From Bacillus alkalicellulosilyticus (GTDB taxonomy: Bacteria; Bacillota; Bacilli; Bacillales; Bacillaceae_F): DNA of 64,000 nt. The notes below the pieces were generated by a model that saw only the letters and a program-made list of their open reading frames with translations, did not search any database and had not been told where the DNA came from. The stretch is from positions 1,671,210 through 1,735,209 of the forward strand of contig NZ_KV917381.1 of assembly GCF_002019795.1 (NCBI RefSeq), read 5' to 3'. A program made the position numbers and the translations under genes. Of this stretch, positions 17,309 through 26,690 are shown one piece after another. The stretch's first letter is position 1. Each line of letters opens with the position of its first letter.

Positions 17309-17994
17309 TGAGTATAGTATGGGTCGTTTTATTTATAGGTTTTGTCCTCCTTTTAGGTTTGGGTTTTACTCATAAAATCATTCCTTTCCAAGCGGTAAGA
17401 TGGGTACTTGTGGGATATTTTGGGATCCTCTCCATAAGTTATGTGGCGTCCTTTTTTGTGCCAGAGGAACAGGTTCTATCGAAAGACTTGTTGTTTACTG
17501 TTGAACAGCAAACAGATGACTATTTTTCTTTCTATGAGTTAGTAAAAGAAGGCAAGCTAGAGGAAACTGAATTGATTGAGATAGTGGAAGAATGGAGTTT
17601 TCCGTATGAGGAAACAGAGCTGTCATTAATGGATTCCCATATCCAAATTATGATAGAACGCAAACCTGAAACTGACGGAGAAATTGAAGTGACTCATTAT
17701 AAAACAAAAAGTATATTAGATGGTAAGATTGAACCGAGTTCACTTATCATTTCTCAAGAAGACACAACATTTTATTTTTATGAAGAAAAAAAACCTGGCT
17801 TTGCAAATGAAGTTACAATTGCTTTATATGGTAGGGACTTTGTGATTAGTCAGTTTGTGGATGTTGAGAAAATAGATTTATTTGGACAATACCGTTTTAA
17901 CGACATAATTTGGGATAATCTGATTTATATCAAAATCCCCAAAAATGTTGAACTTGATGAGCATTCTCAGTACTACCTAATTAATGATGAATAA
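17308..17994 (+). CDS. Membrane-anchored protein of the YtrA-type operon, unknown function
   Basis: 228 residues with two hydrophobic helices at the N-terminus (about 2-19 and 27-45) followed by roughly 180 residues of mixed strand and helix, predicted outside. The extracellular part is acidic. I do not recognise the family. Its start codon overlaps the stop of the permease gene and it is the last gene before a terminator, so it probably works with the transporter, perhaps as an accessory or sensor domain. Confidence 0.7.
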   Translation: MSIVWVVLFIGFVLLLGLGFTHKIIPFQAVRWVLVGYFGILSISYVASFFVPEEQVLSKDLLFTVEQQTDDYFSFYELVKEGKLEETELIEIVEEWSFPYEETELSLMDSHIQIMIERKPETDGEIEVTHYKTKSILDGKIEPSSLIISQEDTTFYFYEEKKPGFANEVTIALYGRDFVISQFVDVEKIDLFGQYRFNDIIWDNLIYIKIPKNVELDEHSQYYLINDE

Positions 17995-18001
17995 TAGCTT
18001 G

Positions 18002-18035
18002 AAAGCGCCGTACGGTTATGTTCGGCGCTTTATTA
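18002..18035 (+). terminator. Terminator of the YtrA-type operon
   Basis: AAAGCGCCG (18002-18010) pairs with CGGCGCTTT (18023-18031) around a 12-base loop, shortly after the last stop codon; a short T/A-rich run follows. Confidence 0.8.
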
Positions 18036-18116
18036 ATTCGTAATAATGACTAAAAAAAGAACCAGTCGAGTAAGCAAGTTGGGACTTGTTAATGAAGTCA
18101 ACTATTTTCTTTTATA

Positions 18117-18590
18117 TTATTTTTTTCGAATAGGAAACATCAAATCCATAATTATATTATCATCTTTAAGCTGTCTCTGATGAATTTCTATACCGTAGGA
18201 GTCTGCTAATTCATACTCGGAGTCAATTATCCAAGAATACAAGTAATCATATGCATAATGAGCTTGGTCTCTACCCCCTTGATAGGTAGTACATGCGTAT
18301 GTATTGGCGGGAAATTCAAACGATTCCATACCATCAGGAATAATACTGGAGCTAGATACCTCAATACCTGTAATCCACTTAAAAGGGTCCGCTTCAGGAT
18401 TATAATTTGGAGGGTCGATGAAAATGCCAATGGCGTGGTCTCCCAATCGATTCTCAATTTCTATGATGCGTTTATTAAAAGTATCAAAAAGTTTTTGAAT
18501 GTTTTTCTGTTCGCGTTCTACGGAAAGAAGTGTTTCTAGTGTCATGCCAATAACAGTGAATGGTTCTTTTTTTATAATTTTAGTTTCCAT
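18117..18590 (-). CDS. GyrI-like effector-binding domain protein
   Basis: 157 residues forming a stand-alone GyrI-like (AraC effector-binding, SOUL-like) domain without a DNA-binding part. Typical features are the opening KKEPFTVIGM, the middle strand with ITGIEVSSSS, and the YACTTYQGGRDQAHYAYDYLYSWI helix near the C-terminus. Such proteins bind amphipathic small molecules and may act as antidotes or hydrolases. A similar gene lies at 40454. It is monocistronic and convergent with the ABC operon. Confidence 0.82.
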   Translation of the reverse strand: METKIIKKEPFTVIGMTLETLLSVEREQKNIQKLFDTFNKRIIEIENRLGDHAIGIFIDPPNYNPEADPFKWITGIEVSSSSIIPDGMESFEFPANTYACTTYQGGRDQAHYAYDYLYSWIIDSEYELADSYGIEIHQRQLKDDNIIMDLMFPIRKK

Positions 18591-18660
18591 TTAATTCACT
18601 CCTATTTAAAATTTTCCATTACTAAGATTTCGATTTCAAAGTTTAAAATCCCTCTTTTGG

Positions 18661-18704
18661 AAAAAAGAGGGTGAGACAAAAGGTTACCCTTTTGTCTCAC
18701 CCTC
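18661..18704 (-). terminator. Terminator of xylR
   Basis: A perfect 17-bp stem (18667-18683 with 18688-18704) lies just past the xylR stop on the minus strand and runs into six T residues on that strand (AAAAAA at 18661-18666). It carries the GACAAAAGG core of the first hairpin family. Confidence 0.9.
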
Positions 18705-18711
18705 AAATTTC

Positions 18712-19860
18712 TTATCGGTTTTCTTTTTTTATAAATTCTTCGATGACAAAAGCAGAGACGCCTAATGCAGCTGAATAAATCGTTAGTTGAGAGAAGGCAA
18801 TTTGTAGGTTTGATTGGTGTTGCTTTAACGAATGACTTTCAATTACTTTATTGATTTCTGGTAACAAAGTATCTCTAGCCATTGCCATTCGATTTCCTAT
18901 AATCACTTGATCTGGATTAAATGTATTTATGATGTTATTCAATCCTAGACCTAAATAGGTGCCAACATTTTTAAAGAGATTTTTGATTTGTTCATCTTCT
19001 GGAATTAGTTCAACTAATCCTTCAAGGGTTGGAGCTGGAGTAATTTCAGAAGCTTGTTGTAACAATGCTTGCTCTGAGGCGTATAATTCCCAACATCCCT
19101 CGCTTCCGCAACGACATGGCTTGCCATTGACTTCGATAATCATATGTCCCATTTCCCCAGAAAAGCCATGACTACCACGGTAAAGTTCATTATTTAAGAT
19201 AAAACCAACACCAATTCCGATCCCGGTACTGACATATACCATGTTCTTAAATTCTTGACCAGCACCAAACTGTTTTTCACCATAAGCGCCTGCGTTTGCT
19301 TCATTCTCAATTGTAACAGGAAGGTTGAATATCATTTCTAGTTCTTCTTTTAGTTGAATATTCTTCCACCCTAGGTTAGGAGCTAATAATACTTTTCCAT
19401 CATGATTTACGATTCCTGGAACTCCAATTCCGATGCCAACTACACCATATTCACTTGGGGGTGTTGTATCGAGAAGGTGTTGAATCACTTCTTTAATCAG
19501 TAATAAAACGTCGCCATATCCGATACCATCTATTTTCTTATTCGTTTCTAATATGATATTTCCATTGAGGTCAGTTAGGATACCTAATATATAATTGACT
19601 CCGACGTCAATGCCAATGGAGTAGCCGGCTGTTTCGTTAAAGAGTAACATTACTGGACGACGACCACCACTTGACTCACCAGGACCTGATTCATAGCAAA
19701 GGTTCTCTGCTATCAATTCATTTACTAAGGAAGAAACGGTTCCTTTTGTTAAACCTGACCGTTGCGAAATATCTGCACGGGAAAGAGGAGCACTTGATTT
19801 TATTAATTGTAAAACTAGTAATTTATTATTAACTTTTACTAATTGTTGATTCCAACTCAT
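18712..19860 (-). CDS. xylR: Xylose operon repressor XylR (ROK family)
   Basis: 382 residues. An N-terminal winged-helix (about 10-75, with SRADISQRSGLTKGTVSSLVNEL) is joined to a ROK sugar-kinase-like domain. The ROK zinc motif is intact (GHMIIE...CRCGSEGCWELYAS). XylR binds the xyl operator without xylose and releases it on binding the sugar. It is divergent from xylA with a 180-bp shared region holding the operator, and its RBS is GAGGAG. Identification is firm because both context and operator agree. Confidence 0.95.
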   Translation of the reverse strand: MSWNQQLVKVNNKLLVLQLIKSSAPLSRADISQRSGLTKGTVSSLVNELIAENLCYESGPGESSGGRRPVMLLFNETAGYSIGIDVGVNYILGILTDLNGNIILETNKKIDGIGYGDVLLLIKEVIQHLLDTTPPSEYGVVGIGIGVPGIVNHDGKVLLAPNLGWKNIQLKEELEMIFNLPVTIENEANAGAYGEKQFGAGQEFKNMVYVSTGIGIGVGFILNNELYRGSHGFSGEMGHMIIEVNGKPCRCGSEGCWELYASEQALLQQASEITPAPTLEGLVELIPEDEQIKNLFKNVGTYLGLGLNNIINTFNPDQVIIGNRMAMARDTLLPEINKVIESHSLKQHQSNLQIAFSQLTIYSAALGVSAFVIEEFIKKENR

Positions 19861-19932
19861 AGTCTTTTCTCCTCATTAGTTGTTGTTACTATTATTTATA
19901 CCACAAATGACATAAAAATAAATATTAAAATC

Positions 19933-19957
19933 TTAGTTTATTCAATAGACAAACTAA
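19933..19957. promoter_or_regulatory. xyl operator (XylR binding site)
   Basis: TTAGTTT at 19933-19939 and AAACTAA at 19951-19957 are perfect inverted arms separated by 11 bp, the same 25-bp geometry as the classical Bacillus xyl operator. One further base pairs on each side. The right arm overlaps the xylA -35 element, so bound XylR would block RNA polymerase. Confidence 0.95.
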
Positions 19958-19974
19958 GAATTTGCTGATACAAT
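19946..19974 (+). promoter_or_regulatory. xylA promoter
   Basis: -35 TAGACA (19946-19951) and -10 TACAAT (19969-19974) are separated by exactly 17 bp, with a TG element two bases before the -10 hexamer (extended -10). The -35 overlaps the xyl operator. Confidence 0.85.
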
Positions 19975-19980
19975 CAAAAC

Positions 19981-19994
19981 AGAAAGCGCATACT
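19981..19994 (+). promoter_or_regulatory. Candidate cre site (CcpA)
   Basis: AGAAAGCGCATACT matches the core of the catabolite-responsive element (G-W-N-A-N-CG and W-C of the TGWNANCGNTNWCA pattern) with three mismatches. It lies just after the xylA -10 element, where CcpA binding would repress transcription when glucose is present. The site is imperfect. Confidence 0.6.
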
Positions 19995-20040
19995 AAAGAA
20001 GTTGAAAAATACTATTACTATTTATTGGAGGAATGAATGA

Positions 20041-21363
20041 ATGAGCTACTTTCAAAATGTAGGTCCTATCAAATATGAAGGTCCTAAATCAAACAACCCA
20101 TTTGCATTTAAATACTACAATCCAGAAGACCAAATCAATGGTCAATCAATGGAAGACTTTCTTCGCTTTGCCGTATCTTACTGGCACACATTTACTGGTG
20201 AAGGAACTGACCCATTTGGTCAAAGCACAATGGTACGTCCTTACAACACATTCTCAGGCATGGATTTAGCAAAAGCTCGTGTAGAAGCATCTTTTGAGTT
20301 TTTCCAAAAAATGGACGTTCCTTACTTCTGTTTCCATGACTTCGATGTGGCTCCTGAAACGGACAACTTAAGTGAAACACTTAAAAACATCGATGTAATT
20401 GTTGCTCAAATTAAAGAAAACTTAAAAACAAGCAAAACAAAATTACTTTGGAATACAGCAAATATGTTCTCACACCCTCGTTGGTTAAATGGTGCTGCTA
20501 CGTCTCCTAATGCTGACGTTTATGCATATGCTGCTGCGAAAGTAAAAAAAGGTCTTGAAGTTGCTGTAGAACTAGGTTCAGAAAACTATGTATTCTGGGG
20601 TGGACGTGAAGGGTACGAAACGTTACTTAACACTGACATGAAGCTTGAACTTGATAACCTAGCTCGTTTCTTCCATATGGCTATCGACTATGCTAAGGAA
20701 ATCGGATTCACTGGTCAATTCTTAATTGAACCAAAACCAAAAGAGCCAACAAAACATCAATATGATTTTGATGTAGCTACTGGAATTGGTTTCTTAAAAA
20801 CTTATGGTTTGGACAAACACTTCAAATTTAACATCGAAGCTAACCATGCAACACTAGCTGGTCATACGTTTGAACATGAGCTTCAAGTAGCTCGTATTAA
20901 CGGAATGTTAGGTTCAGTTGATGCAAACCAAGGAGATACATTACTTGGATGGGATACAGATGAATTCCCAACGGACCTTTATTCTACAACATTAGCAATG
21001 TATGAAATCATTAAAAATGGTGGATTAGGATCTGGTGGATTAAACTTTGACGCAAAAGTAAGACGTGGATCATTTGACCCAGAAGATTTATTCTTAGCTC
21101 ACATCGCTGGAATGGACAGCTTTGCTATCGGTACTAAAGTTGCTCAACGTTTACTTGAAGATGGAGTACTTGAGAACTTTATTGCTGACCGTTATGAAAG
21201 CTACAGAAGTGGTATTGGTCTTGAAATTGTTGAAGGAAAAACAGATTTCAAAAAGCTTGAGCAATATGCTTTAGGCTTAACTGAAATCAAAAACAAATCA
21301 GGTCGCCAAGAAAACTTAAAAGCGATTTTAAACAAGTATTTATTAGAAGCTTACAATCAATAA
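20041..21363 (+). CDS. xylA: Xylose isomerase
   Basis: 440 residues, the usual length of the large-type (class II) enzyme. It converts D-xylose to D-xylulose in the cytoplasm. Visible signatures are [17 protein letters not shown], the metal-site region [19 protein letters not shown], and [19 protein letters not shown] (20027-20031). Codon choice here (many GCT, CGT, ACA) suggests high expression. It is followed by xylB after a 72-bp spacer with a hairpin. Confidence 0.97.
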   Translation: MSYFQNVGPIKYEGPKSNNPFAFKYYNPEDQINGQSMEDFLRFAVSYWHTFTGEGTDPFGQSTMVRPYNTFSGMDLAKARVEASFEFFQKMDVPYFCFHDFDVAPETDNLSETLKNIDVIVAQIKENLKTSKTKLLWNTANMFSHPRWLNGAATSPNADVYAYAAAKVKKGLEVAVELGSENYVFWGGREGYETLLNTDMKLELDNLARFFHMAIDYAKEIGFTGQFLIEPKPKEPTKHQYDFDVATGIGFLKTYGLDKHFKFNIEANHATLAGHTFEHELQVARINGMLGSVDANQGDTLLGWDTDEFPTDLYSTTLAMYEIIKNGGLGSGGLNFDAKVRRGSFDPEDLFLAHIAGMDSFAIGTKVAQRLLEDGVLENFIADRYESYRSGIGLEIVEGKTDFKKLEQYALGLTEIKNKSGRQENLKAILNKYLLEAYNQ

Positions 21364-21376
21364 TATAAATGAAGAT

Positions 21377-21411
21377 AACGTGCTGGATACTTTCTAAGGA
21401 TCCAGCATGTT
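21377..21411 (+). other. Intercistronic hairpin between xylA and xylB
   Basis: AACGTGCTGGAT (21377-21388) pairs with ATCCAGCATGTT (21400-21411) with one wobble. It ends 10 bp before the xylB RBS and is followed by four Ts in TTTTCT. It may reduce xylB expression by partial termination or stabilise the xylA part of the mRNA. Confidence 0.6.
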
Positions 21412-21435
21412 TTCTAGAGATGGAGGAAACATTTG

Positions 21436-22938
21436 ATGAAACATGTAATTGGTGTAGACCTTGGCACAAGTGCTGTTAAGGTTGTGTTAGTAAATCAACA
21501 AGGACAAATAGTAAATGAAGTTTCAAAACCATATCCATTAATTCAAGAAAAATCAGGATATAGTGAACAAGACCCAAACGAGTGGGTAACGCAAACAACT
21601 GCTGCTCTTAAAGAGCTTGTCTCTACGTTTAATGGTGATGTGGCATCGATTGATGGACTTAGTTTTTCAGGTCAAATGCATGGTTTAGTGTTACTTGATA
21701 ATAACAATGAAGTATTACGAAATGCAATTTTATGGAATGACACAAGAACAACTGAACAATGCCAACAAATTTATAATTTAGTAGGCGAAGAAAAACTGTT
21801 ACAAATTACGAAAAATCCAGCTTTAGAAGGATTTACGTTACCTAAGCTTTTATGGGTGAAACAGTATGAGCCTGAAACATTTGCAAAAGCTTCTGTCTTC
21901 ATGCTTCCAAAAGACTACTTACGTTATAAAATGACTGGACAAATTCATAGTGAATATTCTGATGCGGCCGGTACACTTTTACTTAATGTAGCAGAGAAGT
22001 CTTGGAGTGAAGAAATGTGCGAACTAACAGGTATTCCAGCTAACATTTGTCCTCCTTTAGTGGAGTCACATGGAAATGTTGGAACCATTACAGCTCAGTT
22101 TGCAAGTGAAACGGGTCTAGCAGAATCAACAAAAGTATTCGCTGGTGGAGCAGATAATGCGTGTGGTGCGATCGGATCTGGAATTCTTTCTAAAGGAAAA
22201 ACTCTTTGTAGTATTGGTACGTCAGGAGTTGTTCTTTCTTATGAGGAAGAAAAAGACCGTGATTTTGGTGGAAAGGTTCACTATTTTAACCATGGTGAAG
22301 AAAATACATTCTATACGATGGGTGTTACTCTTGCAGCTGGCTATAGCTTAAGCTGGTTTAAAGATGTGTTTGCAAAAGAAGAAGCTTTCGAAACATTACT
22401 TCAAGGATTAGAAAATGTTCCAGTCGGAGCAAATGGTCTTTTGTTTACACCGTATGTAGTCGGTGAAAGAACACCACATGCGGATGCAACGATTCGAGCA
22501 AGCTTTATTGGTATGGACGCATCTCATGAGCGTATTGACTTTGCTCGTGCCGTCATTGAAGGAATTACATTCTCTCTCCAAGAATCAATTGATATTTTCA
22601 GACAAAGTGGCAAAACGATTGATACGATTATTTCTATTGGTGGGGGAGCCAAAAATGAAACGTGGCTTCAGATCCAAGCGGATGTCTTCAACGCAAAAAT
22701 CGTGAAACTTCAAAGTGAGCAAGGGCCAGCAATTGGTGCAGCAATTCTTGCGGCTTATGGAAGCGGATGGGCGTCTTCACTTCAAGAGTGCGCAGATGCA
22801 TTCTTAATTGAAGATATTGTGTATGAACCAATTCCAGAAAACGTTGAAAAATACGCAACCCTATTTAACTTATACAAACAAGTATATAGTCAAACAAAAG
22901 AGTTGAATGAAGGACTTAAATCATTCCGTAAAAATTAA
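21436..22938 (+). CDS. xylB: Xylulokinase
   Basis: 500 residues from ATG 21436 (GGAGG at 21422-21426). A FGGY-family sugar kinase that phosphorylates D-xylulose to xylulose 5-phosphate. The phosphate-binding loop GVDLGTSAVKVV, the substrate region SFSGQMHGLVLLD, and the second ATP-site motif SIGGGAKNETWLQIQADV are all present. Together with xylA it completes the route into the pentose phosphate pathway. Confidence 0.96.
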   Translation: MKHVIGVDLGTSAVKVVLVNQQGQIVNEVSKPYPLIQEKSGYSEQDPNEWVTQTTAALKELVSTFNGDVASIDGLSFSGQMHGLVLLDNNNEVLRNAILWNDTRTTEQCQQIYNLVGEEKLLQITKNPALEGFTLPKLLWVKQYEPETFAKASVFMLPKDYLRYKMTGQIHSEYSDAAGTLLLNVAEKSWSEEMCELTGIPANICPPLVESHGNVGTITAQFASETGLAESTKVFAGGADNACGAIGSGILSKGKTLCSIGTSGVVLSYEEEKDRDFGGKVHYFNHGEENTFYTMGVTLAAGYSLSWFKDVFAKEEAFETLLQGLENVPVGANGLLFTPYVVGERTPHADATIRASFIGMDASHERIDFARAVIEGITFSLQESIDIFRQSGKTIDTIISIGGGAKNETWLQIQADVFNAKIVKLQSEQGPAIGAAILAAYGSGWASSLQECADAFLIEDIVYEPIPENVEKYATLFNLYKQVYSQTKELNEGLKSFRKN

Positions 22939-22945
22939 TATAAAA

Positions 22946-22978
22946 AAAGACCAAATCAATGCGATTTGGTCTTTTATT
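22946..22978 (+). terminator. Terminator of xylAB
   Basis: AAAGACCAAATC (22946-22957) pairs perfectly with GATTTGGTCTTT (22963-22974) around a 5-base loop, ending in TTTT, 7 bp after the xylB stop. Confidence 0.92.
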
Positions 22979-22990
22979 TACGTGGAAAAA

Positions 22991-23021
22991 ATTCTCTAAC
23001 GGACACAGTAGCCTCTTCTTA
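22991..23021 (+). repeat. Remnant of the CGGACAC dispersed repeat
   Basis: ATTCTCTAACGGACACAG followed by TAGCCTCTTCTTA matches the left end of the longer repeats at 47526 and 59561 (CTAACGGACA..G..GCCTC). The remaining interval to 23200 holds an AT-rich stretch and a possible TATAAT at 23142-23147, but no gene. Confidence 0.5.
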
Positions 23022-23200
23022 GTCAGTATTATCTTGATTTTGTAAGTTACATACACATTTAGTGTATAAAGTATAAACCTATATAGTAAATGTCATATAG
23101 ATTTTTATTTCAGTTTGCTTTTTTATTTCCTTACTTTCCATTATAATGAAAACAATGAAGAAATCGATTACATTTGATATTTTCTAGAAAGAAGGTACAT

Positions 23201-24094
23201 ATGAGCATCTTTATTTCTGTCGTATTTCCAGTTTTACTTGTGTTTATTATTGGATATGGAATTCAAAAGTGGAAGAAGGTCGACATCAAACCTATTTCAA
23301 CAGTTGCTATTTATGTTATGACACCTGCTCTAGTGTTCCGTACTTTTTATGAAGCCCACATTGATATTCAATATATCTACATGGTTGTATTTTCTCTCAT
23401 TCTCTTATTCTCTTTAATTATTATCTCCAAAGTGTACTCACGAATAAAGAACTATTCAACGTCTCTTGAAAGTGGTTTGATTTTGTCAACCGCCTTTATG
23501 AATGCTGGAAATTATGGAGCACCTATTATCTTGTTTGCCTATGGCGAAGCTGGATTTGCTTTCGCGGTCTCTTTTCTAGTTCTTCAATCGATTATCATGA
23601 ATTTCTTTGGTGTATATTATGCTGCTCGTGGCATGGCGGGGATAAAAGTTGCGATTAAAGCCGTTTGTCTTATGCCAGCAACATATGCTGTGATAGTAGC
23701 TTTGCTATTAAAAAGCTTTGATTTAACATTTCCAACAAACCTATACCGCACGATTGATATGATTGCCGAGGCAACCATACCAACGGTTATGATTATTTTA
23801 GGAATGCAACTTGCGCAAATTAAGTGGGGAAATTTTGAATGGGATAAAATATCCTATGCTGTAGTTGTACGATTACTTATCTCACCGCTCATTGCCTGGC
23901 TCATAACGCTAGCAATGCCGCTGGACGCCTTATTAGCAAAAGTACTAATTGTCTCTGCAGCTATGCCATCCGCCGCAACGATTGTTATTTATGCAATACA
24001 ATTTGATTCAAGACCGAAGTTGATATCAAGTGTAACCCTTATCTCAACATTGATTAGCATTTTGACAATAACGATTCTCCTATCAATTCTATAA
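23201..24094 (+). CDS. AEC-family transporter (auxin efflux carrier type)
   Basis: About 297 residues from ATG 23201, which has AAGAAGG upstream; the longer frame from 23174 has no RBS. Eight to ten hydrophobic helices and the family pattern FPVLLVFIIGY...ISTVAIYVMTPALVFRTFYE, with a mid-protein NAGNYGAPI motif and a C-terminal SAAMPSAATIVIYA motif, identify the AEC permease family. Members export or take up organic acids; the substrate here is unknown. It lies between the xyl and gal loci as a single gene. Confidence 0.85.
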   Translation: MSIFISVVFPVLLVFIIGYGIQKWKKVDIKPISTVAIYVMTPALVFRTFYEAHIDIQYIYMVVFSLILLFSLIIISKVYSRIKNYSTSLESGLILSTAFMNAGNYGAPIILFAYGEAGFAFAVSFLVLQSIIMNFFGVYYAARGMAGIKVAIKAVCLMPATYAVIVALLLKSFDLTFPTNLYRTIDMIAEATIPTVMIILGMQLAQIKWGNFEWDKISYAVVVRLLISPLIAWLITLAMPLDALLAKVLIVSAAMPSAATIVIYAIQFDSRPKLISSVTLISTLISILTITILLSIL

Positions 24095-24206
24095 GAAGAT
24101 ATAAACAAAAGCGATTAGGATACCATATGGGGAAGGGAAGAATTCACTCACTTGAAGATCATAGATCGACATGAAATAAAAAATATAAACTCGAGGAGTA
24201 CTATAC

Positions 24207-25358
24207 ATGGTTCGATTATCTTTATTTTTCTTTTTGTTATTCTCCACTTTTGCCATTACAGGTGCCTTATTGCCACTTTACTTACAAGATATCGGATTAA
24301 CAACAGAACAAATCGGAATTCATTTAGCGATGGGCGCAGTAATAGCAGTGTTAGGTCAGCCTTTTTTTGGATATGTCAGTGATAAGATACAATCGACTAA
24401 GCGCGTGTTAATAGGAGTCATGATTGCTGCTCTTTTTGTTAGTTTTTTTTATTTTTCCGTGACCTCTTTTTATATGCTTTTGCTTTTATTCATTCTCCTT
24501 AACTTCTTTATAAGTGCATCAGGACCGTTAGTAGAAAACATCACGATTACCTTTGCACAAAAAAATAATAAAAATTATGGCGTGATCCGTCTTTGGGGAG
24601 ATGTTGGTGTAGGCGCAGCTGCGGTCATTATAGGTGCTCTTATTGGAATTTATGGTGTTCAATCGTTAGGAGTAATGTACGCAATTATCTTAGTCGTTGC
24701 GATTGCTTTTGCATTTACTTTGCAAGATGGTCGGCAAAAGACAACTTCTACTATTTCAGTCCGTTCTCTCAAAGTATTGTTTACCAATAAAGAATATATG
24801 TGGTTTTTGTTTTTGTCGATGATTATTTTTATTACACATCGGATGAACGATAGCTTGTTTACGGTATATATATCAAATAAAGGAGCCAGTGAATCAGATG
24901 TCGGGCTGGCTTGGATGCTAGCTACCTTTGCATCTGCTCCTTTTTTTATCATCATGGGAAAACTTCTTTCTAAATATAAAGAGCTTACACTTGTTCTCCT
25001 TGCTGCCCTAGTATATTGCATTCGGTGGCTACTTTACGGTGTGTTTGATGACCCGCATATTCTTATTTTCTTACAGCTCCTAAATGGGGTTACCTTCCCT
25101 ATTTTTGTTGTAGCTGCCTTGTTTTTTGTAACAAAAATCGTTCCAGAACAGTTAAAAGCAACGGGACAAACCATCTTCATTGCTGTGATAGTCGGAATAG
25201 CTGGATTAATTGGTAGTGCTGGTGGAGGATGGGTGATGGAACGATTTGGAGGTTCTATTACATACCAGATTGGGGCTGGAATTACCTTTATCGGTGTGAT
25301 ATTGTGTGCAATCACTTTATTTCATCAAGCACGAACAAAAAAACTCGATATTAATTAA
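24207..25358 (+). CDS. MFS transporter (MFS_1-like, YwbF type)
   Basis: 383 residues with 12 predicted helices, RBS GAGGAG. The N-terminus (MVRLSLFFFLLFSTFAITGALLP) and the loop motif GYVSDKIQSTKRVL resemble the MFS_1-like family that includes LacY-related sugar porters and B. subtilis YwbF. The ROK repressor gene follows 42 bp later and the galactose genes after that, so a galactose or galactoside substrate is plausible but unproven. Confidence 0.8.
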   Translation: MVRLSLFFFLLFSTFAITGALLPLYLQDIGLTTEQIGIHLAMGAVIAVLGQPFFGYVSDKIQSTKRVLIGVMIAALFVSFFYFSVTSFYMLLLLFILLNFFISASGPLVENITITFAQKNNKNYGVIRLWGDVGVGAAAVIIGALIGIYGVQSLGVMYAIILVVAIAFAFTLQDGRQKTTSTISVRSLKVLFTNKEYMWFLFLSMIIFITHRMNDSLFTVYISNKGASESDVGLAWMLATFASAPFFIIMGKLLSKYKELTLVLLAALVYCIRWLLYGVFDDPHILIFLQLLNGVTFPIFVVAALFFVTKIVPEQLKATGQTIFIAVIVGIAGLIGSAGGGWVMERFGGSITYQIGAGITFIGVILCAITLFHQARTKKLDIN

Positions 25359-25400
25359 GAGATATGATTAGATGAAGGTACTATAGTTGGAGGTGATGGC

Positions 25401-26621
25401 ATGACCAATCATCAAATAATTGGGAGCTTTAAGTGGATGAAATCGATTAACCGTTCCCTCATTTTAAACATGATTCGTAAAGAAGGACCGATATCAAGAG
25501 CTGAAATCGCAAAAAGAAGTAAGTTATCTCCTCCAACCGTCACTAATCTTGTGAATGAATTGCTAGAAACAAGAATGATTAAGGAAGGAAAAATAGGTGT
25601 TTCTAGTGGAGGCAGAAAACCGATTTTGTTGAGCATTAATCCAAGTAGTCATTATGTCATTGGAGTAGATGTTGGCATTCATAAAGTTACCGTTGTTATA
25701 ACGGACCTAGAGGCAACAATAATTGATGAAAGAGTGTTCCCTCTTGCTGAAAAAATGAGTAATGAGCAATTTCTTCAACTATTAATAAAAGGAATTGCGG
25801 AAATAATTTCCTCATCAGATCTCCCAATAGATATGTTTATTGGCATAGGAGTTGCAATGCATGGCATAGTAGATTATCTAGATGGAGTTGCCGTTTATGC
25901 TCCTAATTTTCAATTGCGAAATATACCGATTAAAGACGTACTTGAAGCGGAATTTAAAGTTTCTGTAAAGGTTGAAAATGACGGAAGAGCATTAGCTTTA
26001 GCTGAAAATTGGTTTGGAAGTGCAGTAGGAGTGGGAAATATCGTTTGTGTAAATGTCGGGATAGGGGTCGGTTCAGGAATTATTATGAACGGAAGATTAG
26101 TACATGGCAGTCATGGAATAGCTGGTGAAATAGGTCATACTGTAATCGAAAAAAATGGACCGAAATGCTCCTGCGGAAACAACGGATGCCTTCAAGCATT
26201 ATCTGCTGGCACAGCAATCAAAGAACGTGCGTTAGCCGAAATCACCAATGGGAGCGCAACTACGATAGTAAAGCTAGCAGAAGGAGATTTACCAAAGATC
26301 GATGGAAAAACGGTTTATCTGGCAGCCAAAGGTGGGGATAAAGTAGCTATCGAAATTCTTAGAACATCGGGGATGTATTTAGGTATGGGGATTGCAAATC
26401 TTATTAACTTATTAAATCCTGAACTTATTGTCCTTAGTGGCGGAGTTTCAAGGGCCGGAGATTTTATCGTAAAGCCTATTAAAGATGAGGTAAAGCAAAG
26501 AGTGTTAACTGAGCAGGCAACCCAAACAAAAATAATCGTTTCAACCCTTGGGAAATATGGGACTGTAATTGGTGCAGTCACTTTAGTTCTTAAAGATATA
26601 TTTGTTATAGAGTCACACTAA
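25401..26621 (+). CDS. ROK-family transcriptional repressor, probably of the gal genes
   Basis: 406 residues, RBS GGAGGTGA. An N-terminal helix-turn-helix (ISRAEIAKRSKLSPPTVTNLVNEL) is fused to a ROK domain with the zinc motif GHTVIE...CSCGNNGCLQ and the GIGVGSGIIMNG ATP-like loop. It is a paralog of XylR in the same window but has a distinct sequence. Sitting between a sugar transporter and galE-galK-galT, it is most likely the repressor of one or both; the sugar effector is inferred only from context. Confidence 0.88.
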   Translation: MTNHQIIGSFKWMKSINRSLILNMIRKEGPISRAEIAKRSKLSPPTVTNLVNELLETRMIKEGKIGVSSGGRKPILLSINPSSHYVIGVDVGIHKVTVVITDLEATIIDERVFPLAEKMSNEQFLQLLIKGIAEIISSSDLPIDMFIGIGVAMHGIVDYLDGVAVYAPNFQLRNIPIKDVLEAEFKVSVKVENDGRALALAENWFGSAVGVGNIVCVNVGIGVGSGIIMNGRLVHGSHGIAGEIGHTVIEKNGPKCSCGNNGCLQALSAGTAIKERALAEITNGSATTIVKLAEGDLPKIDGKTVYLAAKGGDKVAIEILRTSGMYLGMGIANLINLLNPELIVLSGGVSRAGDFIVKPIKDEVKQRVLTEQATQTKIIVSTLGKYGTVIGAVTLVLKDIFVIESH

Positions 26622-26651
26622 TTGATCGTAATGTGATACGATTATGGTAAC

Positions 26652-26668
26652 TTAATTAAATTAATTAA
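26652..26668. promoter_or_regulatory. Palindrome before galE, candidate ROK operator
   Basis: TTAATTAA-A-TTAATTAA is a perfect 17-bp palindrome that ends 10 bp before the AAGGAGG of galE. ROK repressors bind AT-rich palindromes, so it may be the operator of the neighbouring regulator. Its low complexity makes a chance match possible. Confidence 0.45.
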
Positions 26669-26690
26669 TAAAGTGTTAAGGAGGCAGTGT

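Noticed and set aside
24152-24382. 76-codon frame overlapping the MFS gene start
   Set aside because: The MFS start at 24207 has a good RBS and a clear helix pattern; the other frame is an out-of-frame reading of it.
26315-26581. 88-codon minus-strand frame inside the ROK gene
   Set aside because: Antisense of a conserved ROK domain and without an RBS.
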